The notes: generated from the sequence alone by a model not told the origin. Counted from the stretch's first letter, positions 18,538 to 28,622 are shown. The stretch: DNA of 64,000 nt from Texcoconibacillus texcoconensis (GCF_014202575.1 NZ_JACHHB010000011.1:49681-113680); one strand, 5' to 3'. Made by a program: numbers and translations.

Positions 18538-19356
18538 ATGATTTCAAGGGGATTTGCGACATTACGCAATAATCTTCATACGATTCTATATCCAGTCAGC
18601 TTGGATATGATCACGCTAACCGTTGGTGCTTTATTGATGGGCATATCTATGCAGCCAACACAAACACTGCAATTAACGCTTAACCCCGGTCTTTCGTTAT
18701 TAAATGATCTTTTAGCTGACGATAATCAATTTCTCTCTTTCACCATTGATCGTGGCATCCATGGAGTACAGGGAAGTTCTGTGCTTATGTTTTTATCATT
18801 ACTAATTGTTGTTGTGGTCATCTCTGCATTTTTTCATGCTGGTGTTATTGGCTTGCTCTATGAAGGTGTTCAAGGAAACAGTACGGCTTTTTCAACACTC
18901 GCTTTGTACGGTAAAGCTCACTTTCTACGTTTCATTGGACTTTATGTATTTATCACGATTCTTTTATTGTTGGGTACATTTTTTCTCTCGATATTTTTCA
19001 CTCTCGGATTTCTAGGGTTCTTGATTATAAGTATTCTTTTCCTCGTTTTACGGATTTTGTTTATCTTTTTAGAATTCACAATTGTGACAGACAAAATCAA
19101 TGTTTTAAACGCATTAACGAAGAGTCTTGATTATTTTCGCCAAAGAGTGCCTGGTACATTGGAAGTTATCTTTGCTATGCTTGTATTTAACACCGTTATT
19201 GCGTTTATACTCAACAATTGGGCACACCCATTCACATTTTTATTATTGCTTGTTCCCTATGCTTATATCATTTTTGGATTACAATTCTCTTTAATGCACG
19301 CTTTGCATGACATACAAACGAAAGAAATCGATTCACAAGAAAACGCAAGGGTATAA
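18538..19356 (+). CDS. Polytopic membrane protein of unknown function
   Basis: 272 residues with about six hydrophobic segments (roughly 18-40, 80-105, 130-160, 160-185, 200-222, 228-250) and a short hydrophilic tail. AAGGAGGA precedes the ATG. I do not recognise a named family. It resembles uncharacterised Bacillaceae integral membrane proteins with paired helices and a conserved FxHAG-type turn (FFHAGVIGLLYEG). It is monocistronic, and its terminator overlaps the stop codon. Confidence 0.75.
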   Translation: MISRGFATLRNNLHTILYPVSLDMITLTVGALLMGISMQPTQTLQLTLNPGLSLLNDLLADDNQFLSFTIDRGIHGVQGSSVLMFLSLLIVVVVISAFFHAGVIGLLYEGVQGNSTAFSTLALYGKAHFLRFIGLYVFITILLLLGTFFLSIFFTLGFLGFLIISILFLVLRILFIFLEFTIVTDKINVLNALTKSLDYFRQRVPGTLEVIFAMLVFNTVIAFILNNWAHPFTFLLLLVPYAYIIFGLQFSLMHALHDIQTKEIDSQENARV

Positions 19357-19370
19357 CCCCTTGCGCTTTT
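19344..19370 (+). terminator. Terminator overlapping the stop codon
   Basis: CGCAAGGG (19344-19351) pairs with CCCTTGCG (19358-19365), then CTTTT. The loop contains the TAA of the preceding gene. Confidence 0.8.
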
Positions 19371-19425
19371 CGTTCATGTGACGTTTATTAAAATCTGTTA
19401 TTCCGCAAACCCATTTTCAATATCA

Positions 19426-20826
19426 TCAAGACGTCGATGATTCTGGTGTTTTATCATAGGGAACATTATTATTTCGGTCACGATCGATTAGAAAGATTCC
19501 TCGGTCGCGGTATAAAAAGGCAACAGATAATAAAAACGCGAGTATATCTGATATTGGGAATGCAAGCCACACACCTACCACACCAAAGAAATGAGGTAAA
19601 ATGAGTACAAGTGGGATCAAAAATAATATTTGACGTGCCATCGATAAAACAAGTGCTGGACGCGCCATCCCTAATGCTTGATACAGCCCTCCACTAACAA
19701 CTTGCACGCCAATCAAGAAAGCCAAAGCAAACATCATTCTCATACCTTCTGCTCCTGCATCAATAACGGCTTGATCTGCTGTAAATATGAGCATAAACCA
19801 ATTCGGAAATGCCATCATGACAACAAAGATAAACACAGAAATCCCTGTCGTCACTTTCAAACCTAGCCACACCGTTTCCCGCAAACGACCATAATTGCCC
19901 GCACCATAATTGTATCCGATCATCGGTTGCATTCCTTGCAAAACACCCATCATTGGCATCAACACAAACATCGACATCCGTTGTACAATACCAAATACAC
20001 CAACATAAAATTCCCCGCCAAAACGAATCAACATCGCATTGATCGCGACCATCATCACACTCCCTGCTGATTGGCGAACGAATGCTGGAAAACCTACAAC
20101 CGTTACTTCTTTAATCAAATCATAGCGTGGTTTAAAATTTGGAAGACGAATGCTTAATGAACTCGCCCCTGATAAGAAATAAAAAACGACAACAATGGAT
20201 ACCGTCGCTTGAGATATCACCGTTGCAACTGCAGCCCCTTGCACACCCATATCTAATACAAAAATAAAAATCGGGTCTAATAAGATGTTAAGCACAGCAG
20301 GGATAACCATTGTGATCATCGCAAAACGTGCATTTCCTTCAGAACGAATAATATGATTTGTTGAGAATGCGAACGCAAAAAAGAATGAGCCGAGCATGAT
20401 TGGGAACATGTAATCATACGCGTAAGGCATAATACCTGGTGTCGCACCAAAAAGTCGGAGCAACGGTTCCAAAAATGTTAACCCTAGGATAAAGGAAACA
20501 ACACTGATCGCTAGTATCATGTTTAACACATTGCTAAATACTTGATCAGCAACTTCAGTGCGCTCTTCTCCTAACCTACGAGATATCACAGAAGCGCCAC
20601 CGATTCCCATCGCGGCTGAAACAGCCATGATGACCATCATAAGAGGAAAAGCAATTGTCAAACCTGAGACACCTTCAATACCTACACCCCAGGAAATAAA
20701 GATTGTATCAACGACATTATAAAGCGCCATGACGAACATACCAATCATAGCTGGCACAGATAAATTCCGAAGTAATTTCGGTATTGGCTCACTTCCTAAG
20801 CGTTGACTTTGCTGCTTTTGCTCCAT
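19426..20826 (-). CDS. MATE-family multidrug efflux transporter
   Basis: 466 residues, twelve predicted helices, two MatE repeats. The first repeat begins PAMIGMFVMALYNVVDTIFI, a family hallmark, and ASVISRRLGE follows helix 2. The MepA/NorM group exports cationic drugs with Na+ or H+. It lies 26 nt downstream of a MarR gene, the same pairing as mepR-mepA in Staphylococcus, so drug-responsive derepression is likely. RBS AAGGAA precedes the ATG. Confidence 0.9.
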   Translation of the reverse strand: MEQKQQSQRLGSEPIPKLLRNLSVPAMIGMFVMALYNVVDTIFISWGVGIEGVSGLTIAFPLMMVIMAVSAAMGIGGASVISRRLGEERTEVADQVFSNVLNMILAISVVSFILGLTFLEPLLRLFGATPGIMPYAYDYMFPIMLGSFFFAFAFSTNHIIRSEGNARFAMITMVIPAVLNILLDPIFIFVLDMGVQGAAVATVISQATVSIVVVFYFLSGASSLSIRLPNFKPRYDLIKEVTVVGFPAFVRQSAGSVMMVAINAMLIRFGGEFYVGVFGIVQRMSMFVLMPMMGVLQGMQPMIGYNYGAGNYGRLRETVWLGLKVTTGISVFIFVVMMAFPNWFMLIFTADQAVIDAGAEGMRMMFALAFLIGVQVVSGGLYQALGMARPALVLSMARQILFLIPLVLILPHFFGVVGVWLAFPISDILAFLLSVAFLYRDRGIFLIDRDRNNNVPYDKTPESSTS

Positions 20827-20851
20827 TTATTTTCCTTCTTTCTTCATGAAA

Positions 20852-21292
20852 TTAACAATCAAGTTTGTCTTTCATATTTGTTTCAATTCGTTTTAACCAT
20901 GAAATCATTAACTGTTGTTCTTCATTTGTAAAACCTTCTAACAACTCTTCATCTTGTATTTCAACTTCAGACCACAGTTGTTTCTCTAAATCAGATCCTT
21001 TATCTGTTAATTGAATCACTTTTGTACGGCCATCGTTTGGATGGTTCCGTTTTTCAATTAAATCATTTTTTCGCATCGAATCGATAATCCCATTCATCGA
21101 TGATGCTTGAATATATAAACGCCTTTGTAGTTCCACCTGCGTTTGTTCTCCGTGTTTTGTCAAAAAGTAGAGCACCTTTGCTTGAGATGTTGTCAAATCA
21201 TACTTCGCTAAATTTTGATTATGTCGCTTTTGTATAAGATGAGAAACAACACCTATATGGTAACCTAGCATTTGATCTAATTCTCTTGCCAT
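20852..21292 (-). CDS. MarR-family transcriptional regulator
   Basis: 146 residues with the MarR winged helix: LTTSQAKVLYFLTKHGE, QVELQRRLYIQASSMNGIID (recognition helix) and NHPNDGRTKVIQLTDKG (wing). It is first in a two-gene operon with the MATE transporter and is expected to repress it and itself. GGAGGCTAA precedes the ATG. The inducer is not known. Confidence 0.92.
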   Translation of the reverse strand: MARELDQMLGYHIGVVSHLIQKRHNQNLAKYDLTTSQAKVLYFLTKHGEQTQVELQRRLYIQASSMNGIIDSMRKNDLIEKRNHPNDGRTKVIQLTDKGSDLEKQLWSEVEIQDEELLEGFTNEEQQLMISWLKRIETNMKDKLDC

Positions 21293-21406
21293 AAAAGTTA
21301 GCCTCCTAATAAAATGAACGATGATAACTATAACAGAAAAACAAGTTTATCCGCAATAGAATATTTCACCTTTCACAAATTCTCTTCGCCCCCTAAGTAT
21401 ATAAAA

Positions 21407-21436
21407 TCAAAAAAAGAGAGGGGATATCCCTCTCTT
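21407..21436 (-). terminator. Terminator of abgT
   Basis: AAGAGAGGGA-TA-TCCCTCTCTT is an almost continuous palindrome and, on the minus strand, runs into TTTTTTTGATT. Confidence 0.9.
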
Positions 21437-21438
21437 CA

Positions 21439-22965
21439 TTATCCGTTATAGTGGATTGGTGAACCAGGCCCAAGGTCAACGCCAAACAGCATCCATACAA
21501 CGAGCATGATTGTCCAAATAATTGTAAATACAACCGTGTATGGGAACATAACGGAAATCATTGTACCGATTCCCATTTTCTTGTCATACTTTTGTGCAAA
21601 CGCGATAATGATCGCAAAGTACGTCATAAGTGGTGTAATGATGTTTGTCGTTGAGTCCGCAATACGGTAAGCCATCTGTGTCATCTCTGGTGAATAACCA
21701 AGATCCATCATAATTGGTACGAAAATTGGCGCCATCATCGCCCATTTTGCAGATGCACTTCCGATGAATAAGTTAATGATACCCGCGACAACGATAAATG
21801 CTAAAATAAGCGGAATACCTGTTAAGTTGACGCTGTCTAAGAACTCTGCACCATAAACACCTAATACAAGCCCCATATTTGACTCAGCAAAATAAGCAAC
21901 GAATTGACCTGCTGTAAAGGCTAGTACGATAAACATTCCCATTGATGCCATTGTGTCAGACATTTGGTTTGCAACATCTTTATCGTTTTTAATGTTTCGT
22001 ACAGCAATGCCATAAATTATTCCTGGAACGAAGAATAAAATCATGATAATGGGAACGAGCGAGTCCATAAATGGTGATTGAATAATGTCCCCATCGTCAC
22101 CTCGCAATGGCGCATTCTCAGGTGCAATGAGCATAAGCATAGCAACAGAAGTAACGATAAATGAAACAACCGCCCAAATAATTCCTTTTTTCTCTTCTCC
22201 AGTTAAACCGTGAATGTCCTCTTGGTATTCACCTGTATATTTACCAAGGCGTGGTTCAACAATACGTTCAGTAACCCACGCACCTACGATTGTTAGAATA
22301 AATACAGAAGCAATGATGAAGTAATAGTTCATCGCAATGTTCATTGTTTCTGCATATGCAGAGTCATACGTTGCTGCAGCTTCAATTGTCAATTCCCCAA
22401 GCATTGGATCTGTTGCCGATAAGAATAAGTTTGCACTAAAACCAGCCGAAACACCAGCAAATGCAGCAGCAAGACCTGCTAATGGGTGACGTCCAATGGC
22501 CGCAAATATGACCGCACCTAATGGAGGTAAAACAACATAACCTGCATCAGAAGCAACACTGGACATAATACCTGCGAAAACTAATCCAGCCGTGATCAAT
22601 CGACTCGGTACGGATAAAACAAAACCTCGAAGTACAGCACTAATTAGCCCGGACCGCTCCGCAACTCCAATCCCGATCATTGTCGCTAAAACAACACCAA
22701 GAGGAGCGAAGCCGATGAAGTTATCGACCATACTCGTAAATATATACTCAATTCCTTCTGAACTCATTAAGTTCATGACCTCTACAGTGCCTTCCCCTTC
22801 ACCAGGGTGGTCAACACTAATACCCATTGCTCCAAAAATTGACGAAGCGATAATAACAAGTACAGCTAAAATTGCAAATAATGTGATTGGATGCGGTAGC
22901 TTATTTCCAACGTATTCTATCATGTCAAGAAAGCGTTGGAAAAACCCCCTCTTTTTCTCCCCCAT
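21439..22965 (-). CDS. abgT: AbgT-family transporter
   Basis: 508 residues, the same length as E. coli AbgT, with many helices and two hairpin loops. Family stretches include NKLPHPITLFAILA at the N-terminus, FIGFAPLGVVLATMIGIGVAE, PPLGAVIFAAIGRHPLAG and IADSTTNIITPLM. AbgT takes up p-aminobenzoyl-glutamate, while relatives MtrF and YdaH export sulfonamides. Substrate cannot be fixed here. I start at the ATG at 22965, with AAAGGAG 8 nt before, not at the longer frame's 5' end. Confidence 0.9.
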   Translation of the reverse strand: MGEKKRGFFQRFLDMIEYVGNKLPHPITLFAILAVLVIIASSIFGAMGISVDHPGEGEGTVEVMNLMSSEGIEYIFTSMVDNFIGFAPLGVVLATMIGIGVAERSGLISAVLRGFVLSVPSRLITAGLVFAGIMSSVASDAGYVVLPPLGAVIFAAIGRHPLAGLAAAFAGVSAGFSANLFLSATDPMLGELTIEAAATYDSAYAETMNIAMNYYFIIASVFILTIVGAWVTERIVEPRLGKYTGEYQEDIHGLTGEEKKGIIWAVVSFIVTSVAMLMLIAPENAPLRGDDGDIIQSPFMDSLVPIIMILFFVPGIIYGIAVRNIKNDKDVANQMSDTMASMGMFIVLAFTAGQFVAYFAESNMGLVLGVYGAEFLDSVNLTGIPLILAFIVVAGIINLFIGSASAKWAMMAPIFVPIMMDLGYSPEMTQMAYRIADSTTNIITPLMTYFAIIIAFAQKYDKKMGIGTMISVMFPYTVVFTIIWTIMLVVWMLFGVDLGPGSPIHYNG

Positions 22966-23477
22966 TTTTTGAACTCCTTTCTTCATAACTTTTTCGTTCC
23001 GTTGCTCAATGTGATGCTTGTACAATTCCTGTTTATTATTTTCGAATAGTTATCTAATTTAACAATTTAGTAAGATAACGTTTTAAAACAAAACAGAAAA
23101 AGTATAGAATCGCACAATTGATTGATTTTTCTGAAATCATGGAGCGACGAATTTTATTTGTTTATAATAATAATCGACAAATTTCTTATCGTAAAGTATT
23201 AATTTTAAAAATGTCGCATTTTCAAAAAATTAACTTGGATAAAGGGGAGGTTCTCTAAGATCATAACCAATATGTACACGGGACATTCCTTCCCATGATA
23301 TATAGTGGTGTCATCATTTTCGCATAAAAACTTTCGGATAAATCAATATCTACAAATCCTGTTCTCGCATTGCGAGTGCTTTTTGTTCATTGCATATCAT
23401 CATTCATTAGCATTTCTAAATCGTTCATACATATACTTGATATACTTGAACACTTCCTCATGAAAAGTCCAATTCAT
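22966..23477. other. AT-rich intergenic region upstream of abgT
   Basis: About 510 bp without a convincing gene. It contains AT-rich stretches and partial palindromes (for example GTTTTAAAAC near 23081) that may include the abgT promoter. I recognise no riboswitch or RNA gene in it. Confidence 0.4.
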
Positions 23478-24065
23478 TTAATGAGCAACAAAGAAGAGTT
23501 CATTATAAAACAAACATTTCGAAAACATTTTTTTCACTTCGCAAGTAAAACCTTCATTTTCAAAATAAGACAAATACGTTGGCTGATCTTGGATATACCG
23601 ACCTTTATCAAAGGTTCTCATAAACCAATTACTTATATTACACTTTTTATAAATACACGGTTCAATAACGATAATTTGCCGATTTTCAGGCTTTAAAACA
23701 CGACGAAATTCTTCAATAATATTTGGCATTTCTTTTGGATCAATATGATGAAGTACCGCTATGATCATGATTGTATCAATTGACTGACTTTCAATAGGTA
23801 ATTGATTTCCACTAAGTGGTTTGAATTGGTAATTTGGGTAGACTGTTTTTGCATAATTCACCCGTTCGTGATTTGGGTCAACACCAAGGTATTGATCTGG
23901 GGAGCATAAAACACAATTCGATCCTGTCCCCGCTCCAAAATCCAAGACGGTACGTTGACTTAACGGTGTATGTTCCTCGACACAACGGTGAATATATGCT
24001 TCGGTCACCCATTTCGGACGAACAAATCGATCATATAAAACGGGCGGCAATTCCAAGCGCAACAT
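23478..24065 (-). CDS. Class I SAM-dependent methyltransferase
   Basis: 195 residues. The Rossmann-type methyltransferase fold shows motif I VLDFGAGTGSN, the acidic residue in YLGVDPN, motif II/post-I IDTIMIIAVLHHI and EEFRRVLKP, typical of the Methyltransf_11 group. The substrate is unknown; a Cys-rich late segment (EPCIYKKCN) is not standard for the family. The ATG at 24065 has AGAGGA 7 nt upstream and fits better than the GTG two codons before. No operon partner. Confidence 0.85.
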   Translation of the reverse strand: MLRLELPPVLYDRFVRPKWVTEAYIHRCVEEHTPLSQRTVLDFGAGTGSNCVLCSPDQYLGVDPNHERVNYAKTVYPNYQFKPLSGNQLPIESQSIDTIMIIAVLHHIDPKEMPNIIEEFRRVLKPENRQIIVIEPCIYKKCNISNWFMRTFDKGRYIQDQPTYLSYFENEGFTCEVKKMFSKCLFYNELFFVAH

Positions 24066-24172
24066 CAACACGTCCTCTTTTTAACTTTTACAATAAATGC
24101 TTTGTTTCAGTCTTTATTTTGTGAACTTAACAGCAACTTATGTATGATGTATAACATAAAAAAAGAGACGAT

Positions 24173-24322
24173 TTACGCTTTTCTTAGCGCTCGCCTCTCC
24201 GCATATGGAACACACTGTAAACAAATATCGATCGGTTTACCATCATCATTCAAGTAACCTTGATATGACTTCGTTTTCTTTTTACAAATCCCGCATGTTG
24301 TTCCAAAGAGCTTCTTAAACAT
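24173..24322 (-). CDS. Small zinc-ribbon-like protein
   Basis: A 49-residue basic protein with two Cys pairs, CGIC (residues 9-12) and CLQC (33-36), spaced as in a treble-clef or zinc ribbon, in a lysine-rich context. The ATG at 24322 follows a G-rich RBS. An upstream extension of the frame would overlap the terminator of the neighbouring gene, supporting this short form. Family and function are not recognised. Confidence 0.65.
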   Translation of the reverse strand: MFKKLFGTTCGICKKKTKSYQGYLNDDGKPIDICLQCVPYAERRALRKA

Positions 24323-24353
24323 CGCTCTCCCCCCCCTCGATGAAATTCTAACC

Positions 24354-24394
24354 TGAAAAAGCCGGTACATACTCACAGAGTATAACCGGCCTTG
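24354..24394 (-). terminator. Terminator of the FAH-family gene
   Basis: On the minus strand AGCCGGTTATACTC with AGTATGTACCGGCT (one bulged base) forms a long stem that runs into TTTTTC. Confidence 0.8.
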
Positions 24395-24413
24395 AATAGG
24401 ACAATGAATACCG

Positions 24414-25286
24414 CTAACGCAGATGTGTTGTCAATGTACCCAGTTGATCAATGTGCAAATCTATACGATCGCCTTGTTTCAAAAATTCACGCGTCTCTTC
24501 TGGTTCACCCATGATCACGCCTTCAGGTGTACCCGTTAAAATAATATCTCCTGGTTTTAAAGTCATATGGTGAGAAATATGGCTAATAATTTCGGCACAA
24601 GAAAAAATCATATCCGCGGTTGTTGATGACTGTTTTACTTCTCCGTTGACAACAGTTTGAAGAGATAATGTTTGTGGATCAGGAATTTCATCAGTCGTAA
24701 CAACACTTGGACCAATTGGACAAAAACCATCACAAGATTTTCCTAAAACCCATTGTGATGTGCGTTTTTGCAAGTCTCTTGCTGACAAATCATTAGCAAT
24801 TGTATAACCAAATACGTGTTCAAGTGCACGTTCTACTGAAACACTCTTTGCCGTTTCACCAATAATGATCGCTAACTCCACTTCATGATCGACTTTGTCT
24901 GTGATTTCGGGAATAGAAACCGTTTCTTCGTGCGCCGATAGCGCATTAGAAAATTTACTAAAGACAACTGGAATTTCCGGGATCGGCGAATTCATCTCGT
25001 TTGCGTGCTGACGGTAGTTTAGCCCAACGCAAAGAATCTTCTCTGGATTCGATACTGGAGGGGCCAAATTCACGTCATTTGCTGCCAACATTTCTTCATT
25101 TGTAGCACTTTCAAGTAATTTACCTATCGCGTCCATAGCACTTTCATCACTATTGATACATGCGTCCAATGACTGAGGTACAGAATGATTGAGGCGGTTT
25201 GCCACTTGTCCAATATCAACGATTGCTTCATCTTTTAAAATGCCTAACTTTTTTTCTTCACCTTGATAAAACGTAACAAAATTCAT
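24414..25286 (-). CDS. Fumarylacetoacetate hydrolase family protein
   Basis: 290 residues: a small N-terminal domain (1-75) and the FAH beta-roll domain. CVGLNYRQHANE, then metal ligands in DHEVELAI (Glu, Glu) and ANDLSARD (Asp), KSCDGFCPIGP and TGTPEGV are clear. Members act on 2-keto or acylpyruvate substrates (acylpyruvase, oxaloacetate decarboxylase, HHDD isomerase). Which of these applies cannot be read from the sequence. It stands alone, so no pathway context helps. G-rich RBS before the ATG. Confidence 0.9.
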   Translation of the reverse strand: MNFVTFYQGEEKKLGILKDEAIVDIGQVANRLNHSVPQSLDACINSDESAMDAIGKLLESATNEEMLAANDVNLAPPVSNPEKILCVGLNYRQHANEMNSPIPEIPVVFSKFSNALSAHEETVSIPEITDKVDHEVELAIIIGETAKSVSVERALEHVFGYTIANDLSARDLQKRTSQWVLGKSCDGFCPIGPSVVTTDEIPDPQTLSLQTVVNGEVKQSSTTADMIFSCAEIISHISHHMTLKPGDIILTGTPEGVIMGEPEETREFLKQGDRIDLHIDQLGTLTTHLR

Positions 25287-25332
25287 TGTCTTCCCCCCCT
25301 GACTTGTTCATTACACCATTCAATGTAACAAA

Positions 25333-26262
25333 TCAGGAATCCTGCTTTTCTTCCCCTACAATTTTTACTTCTAATTCTAATTCAACACCAAAAGTTTCCT
25401 TAACCGTCTTTCTCACCATATTAATAGTAGAAATGTAATCTGTTGCTGTCGCATTTCCTTTGTTGACAATAAATCCAGCATGTTTTGTGGATACTTCCGC
25501 TCCTCCAAATCCTTTTCCTTGTAACTCACTATCTTGAATAAGTTTTCCTGCGAAGTATCCGGGTGGGCGTTTAAAAACACTGCCAGCGGAAGGGTACTCT
25601 AAAGGCTGTTTTGACTCACGGCGGTGTGTCAAATCTTCCATCGTTTCTTTGATGACGGATGGATCGCCTTTTTCTAGGTGAAAAACGGTTTCTAAAACGA
25701 TATAACCTTTTTTTGACACAATACTTTTCCGATAATCGAAAGACATATCTTCATTTGAGAGTGTAAAAATCTCTCCTTCTTTAGAAACGACTGTCACCGT
25801 CTCTACAACGTCTTTCACTTCACCACCGTAAGCACCTGCATTCATCACCATCGCACCACCAATAGTGCCTGGAATACCGCAAGCAAATTCTAATCCTGTC
25901 AATTCACATTCAAGGGCTTTTTCAGAAGCATCGATAATATCAGCGCCACCTTGGGCGATCATCCGCTCTCCATCGACTTTAATATTCGCTAATTTTTTTA
26001 ATGACAAGACAATGCCTCTCACACCACCATCCCGAACGATCATGTTCGAACCATTTCCTAAAAATAAAAAAGGAATATCATGATCATAAACAATTCGGAT
26101 CACTTGCCTTGTTTGTTCATACGTCACAGGTGTGACAAAGAAATCAGCCTTACCACCCAATTTTGTTAATGTGTGGTTACTCATCGGTTCATCTCGCAAG
26201 ACATTTTCTTCCCCACAATACTTACAGAGCTCTTGATAGAGTATATCGTCTTTTATATTCAT
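25333..26262 (-). CDS. murB: UDP-N-acetylenolpyruvoylglucosamine reductase
   Basis: 309-residue FAD/NADPH enzyme making UDP-MurNAc for peptidoglycan. It has TKLGGKADFFV, FLGNGSNMIV, the FAD loop GIPGTIGGAMVMNAGAYGG, YRKS, and the type II active site SAGSVFKRP, with KHAGFIVN near the end. Its ATG at 26262 has AGAGGGAT upstream; the longer frame would include this RBS. In B. subtilis murB is in a division cluster; here it is isolated. Confidence 0.96.
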   Translation of the reverse strand: MNIKDDILYQELCKYCGEENVLRDEPMSNHTLTKLGGKADFFVTPVTYEQTRQVIRIVYDHDIPFLFLGNGSNMIVRDGGVRGIVLSLKKLANIKVDGERMIAQGGADIIDASEKALECELTGLEFACGIPGTIGGAMVMNAGAYGGEVKDVVETVTVVSKEGEIFTLSNEDMSFDYRKSIVSKKGYIVLETVFHLEKGDPSVIKETMEDLTHRRESKQPLEYPSAGSVFKRPPGYFAGKLIQDSELQGKGFGGAEVSTKHAGFIVNKGNATATDYISTINMVRKTVKETFGVELELEVKIVGEEKQDS

Positions 26263-26657
26263 GGCTATCCCTCTTCTGATCTTGTTTCTATTCATCACAT
26301 ATACTTACTATCCATTTCACCTCATTATAACGAAAAACGAATCACCATTCATGAGAATTTTGATAGAAAAGCAAAAGGCACCTTGTTCATGAGCGGCAAA
26401 AAAGGATTGAAGCGACTTCGATGGCTCAGAGGGGCGGAAATGTCCGCAAAAATTCAAAATCAGATTTTTCAATTGAATAACGGAATCAATGTTCGGAGCG
26501 AACGCACGGTGAACGTAACCGTTTTCAGATGACAAGAAGTCGCCACCTTTTACTTCTCAGAATTTACTAAAAACAACATCTTCTCCCAAAGTTTTCAACT
26601 TTCTATTCTTCTCGAATATACGTATGTGCGAATGCCTTAATCCGTTACTCGAATGGC
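26263..26657. other. Intergenic region upstream of murB
   Basis: About 395 bp between murB and the DUF421 gene. A plus-strand frame runs from 26388 to 26532 but lacks an RBS and looks random. The minus strand should hold the murB promoter. No RNA gene or repeat recognised. Confidence 0.4.
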
Positions 26658-27269
26658 CTATTCTAACTTCTCAGGCGTGTTATTATTTTTCTCTTTACTT
26701 TTCACTTCAGAAAAAATTGCCTCCTCATGATTTGGTTGAACAATTTTATCACTGCTGGAGGGAGTAGGTATTTTCGTTTCAATTAAATCCATAATCATCT
26801 GTAAATCAGCTTTTGTTGCATATTGTGCTTCTGGTTTTAATAAAATCCCAATTTCACCGTTCGGTTCAAGCGTGGCTAACTGCACATCCCCAATCCTTTG
26901 CACGTCTTTCTGCCTTAACCTCATTTCTAGCTTATCAACTGTCAACCGAATTTTTTGCAGATTTTTTTGATGCAACTGCCCGTTTTCAATAATCACCACG
27001 GCTTGTCCACTAAAAAATTTTTCTAACGCATTTATTTTTATTTGAGAAAACTCAATGATGAGTAAAGTTAATATAAGAATTCCTGCAATACAAAATGTAA
27101 TCCAAATACTTTTCTCACTGACCGGCTGGATCATTAACGTTCCAATGGAAATCATGATGACCGTTTGTGCGACAGTCATTTGTGAAATTGATTTCCGGCC
27201 CGCTAACCTTAAAAGTAACGTACCAACAAACACAATCAATATCGCTTTCCAAATCCAATGAAAATCCAT
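26658..27269 (-). CDS. DUF421 (YetF-type) membrane protein
   Basis: 203 residues: three N-terminal membrane helices (about 5-25, 32-52, 58-80), then a DUF421 soluble domain (85-165) with the usual GQAVVIIENGQ and LRQKDVQRIGDVQLATLEPNGEIGI. A charged, Ser/Glu/Lys-rich tail follows. The RBS GGGGGAT before the ATG at 27269 fixes the start. In B. subtilis YetF-type proteins have been linked to spore and germination biology in some paralogues, but the molecular role is not known. Confidence 0.88.
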   Translation of the reverse strand: MDFHWIWKAILIVFVGTLLLRLAGRKSISQMTVAQTVIMISIGTLMIQPVSEKSIWITFCIAGILILTLLIIEFSQIKINALEKFFSGQAVVIIENGQLHQKNLQKIRLTVDKLEMRLRQKDVQRIGDVQLATLEPNGEIGILLKPEAQYATKADLQMIMDLIETKIPTPSSSDKIVQPNHEEAIFSEVKSKEKNNNTPEKLE

Positions 27270-27431
27270 AATCATCCCCCTTACCATCTTTTACCTTTAT
27301 GATGCACACCGAAAAACATACCTATTCGAAAAGCACTGATCTCAAATATCTTTCCTTACATAGTCACAGGCCTCATGCAAATATTAAAGATAAAGTTGAA
27401 ATTCATCACATATGAAAGTAGGAATGCCGCC

Positions 27432-28568
27432 ATGAAAGCAGTCACCTATCAAGGGGTTAAAGATGTAAAGGTAAAAGAGGTGCCGAATGCAAAAATAGAA
27501 AAACCTGACGATGTACTCGTACGCGTAACGAGTACTGCGATATGTGGATCAGATCTACATTTAGTTCACGGAATGATGCCGAATTTTCCTGAAGGATACA
27601 TCATCGGCCACGAACCGATGGGCATCGTTGAAGAAGTAGGACCTGAAGTTGAAAAAGTGAAAAAAGGAGACCGAGTCATTGTCCCTTTTAACATTGCTTG
27701 CGGGGAATGTTTTTATTGTCAAAATCATCTCGAAAGCCAATGCGATGAATCAAACCCTAATGGAGAAGCTGGGGCTTACTTTGGTTATTCTGGAACATTC
27801 GGAGGCTATCCAGGAGGACAAGCTGAGTTATTACGCGTTCCTTATGGAAACTTCACACCATTTGTCGTTCCTGAAGAGTGCGAACTAGAAGATGAAAGCC
27901 TTCTCTTCCTCTCTGATATCATTCCTACCGCTTATTGGGGTGTTAAACAAGCAGATGTGAAACCTGGAGACACTGTATGTATACTCGGTTGCGGACCTGT
28001 GGGACTCTTGGCACAAAAATTTGCTTGGCTTGCAGGTGCTGAAAGAGTCATCGCTGTTGATTATGTTGGCTACCGCCTCGAGCATGCGAAACGAACCAAT
28101 AAGGTAGAAGTATTCGATTTCTCCAAAATTGACAACACCGGCGAGTATATAAAAGAAATGACTAAAGGCGGCGCTGATGCTGTCATTGATTGCGTCGGCA
28201 TGGACGGTAAAAAGTCAGCTGCTGAAATGATTGGCTCAGCGCTAAAACTACATGGTGGTGCCATGGGCGCGATCACATTAGCGAGCCAAGCCGTTCGAAA
28301 AGGTGGTACGGTAAGTCTTGTCGGTGTTTACGGAACAAGGTATAATGCATTCCCATTAGGCGACTTTTTTGCTCGTAACATTACGTTAAAAATGGGACAA
28401 GCACCGGTCATTCACTTCATGCCTGAACTATACACAAAAATTATCAATGAAGAGTTTGATCCAACCGATATGATTACGCACCGATTGTCTTTAGACGAGG
28501 CCGAGTATGGCTACGATGTATTTGACGAAAAGCACGACGATTGTATTAAGGTCGTATTAAAGCCTTAA
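27432..28568 (+). CDS. Zinc-dependent medium-chain alcohol dehydrogenase
   Basis: 378 residues, the length of B. subtilis AdhB. Catalytic zinc ligands are in ICGSDLHL and GHEPMG; the structural zinc lobe shows four Cys in CGECFYC and LESQC. The NAD-binding fold is VCILGCGPVGLL with an acidic VDYVG downstream. The long, Pro/Gly-rich insert after the zinc lobe is typical of formaldehyde-dehydrogenase-like members (glutathione-independent). Substrate undetermined. The ATG at 27432 has TAGGA upstream; the longer frame has no RBS. Confidence 0.9.
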   Translation: MKAVTYQGVKDVKVKEVPNAKIEKPDDVLVRVTSTAICGSDLHLVHGMMPNFPEGYIIGHEPMGIVEEVGPEVEKVKKGDRVIVPFNIACGECFYCQNHLESQCDESNPNGEAGAYFGYSGTFGGYPGGQAELLRVPYGNFTPFVVPEECELEDESLLFLSDIIPTAYWGVKQADVKPGDTVCILGCGPVGLLAQKFAWLAGAERVIAVDYVGYRLEHAKRTNKVEVFDFSKIDNTGEYIKEMTKGGADAVIDCVGMDGKKSAAEMIGSALKLHGGAMGAITLASQAVRKGGTVSLVGVYGTRYNAFPLGDFFARNITLKMGQAPVIHFMPELYTKIINEEFDPTDMITHRLSLDEAEYGYDVFDEKHDDCIKVVLKP

Positions 28569-28570
28569 AA

Positions 28571-28618
28571 AAGAGGTTGTGCCATAAGGAGGATACTCCT
28601 TCGCACAACCTCTTCATT
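28571..28618. terminator. Bidirectional terminator between adh and dps
   Basis: AAGAGGTTGTGC (28571-28582) pairs with GCACAACCTCTT (28603-28614), then a T-rich tail. Confidence 0.9.
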
Positions 28619-28622
28619 TTAT

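Noticed and set aside
26173..26532. 119-codon plus-strand frame overlapping the murB start
   Set aside because: Antisense to murB in its first part, no RBS and random-looking composition.
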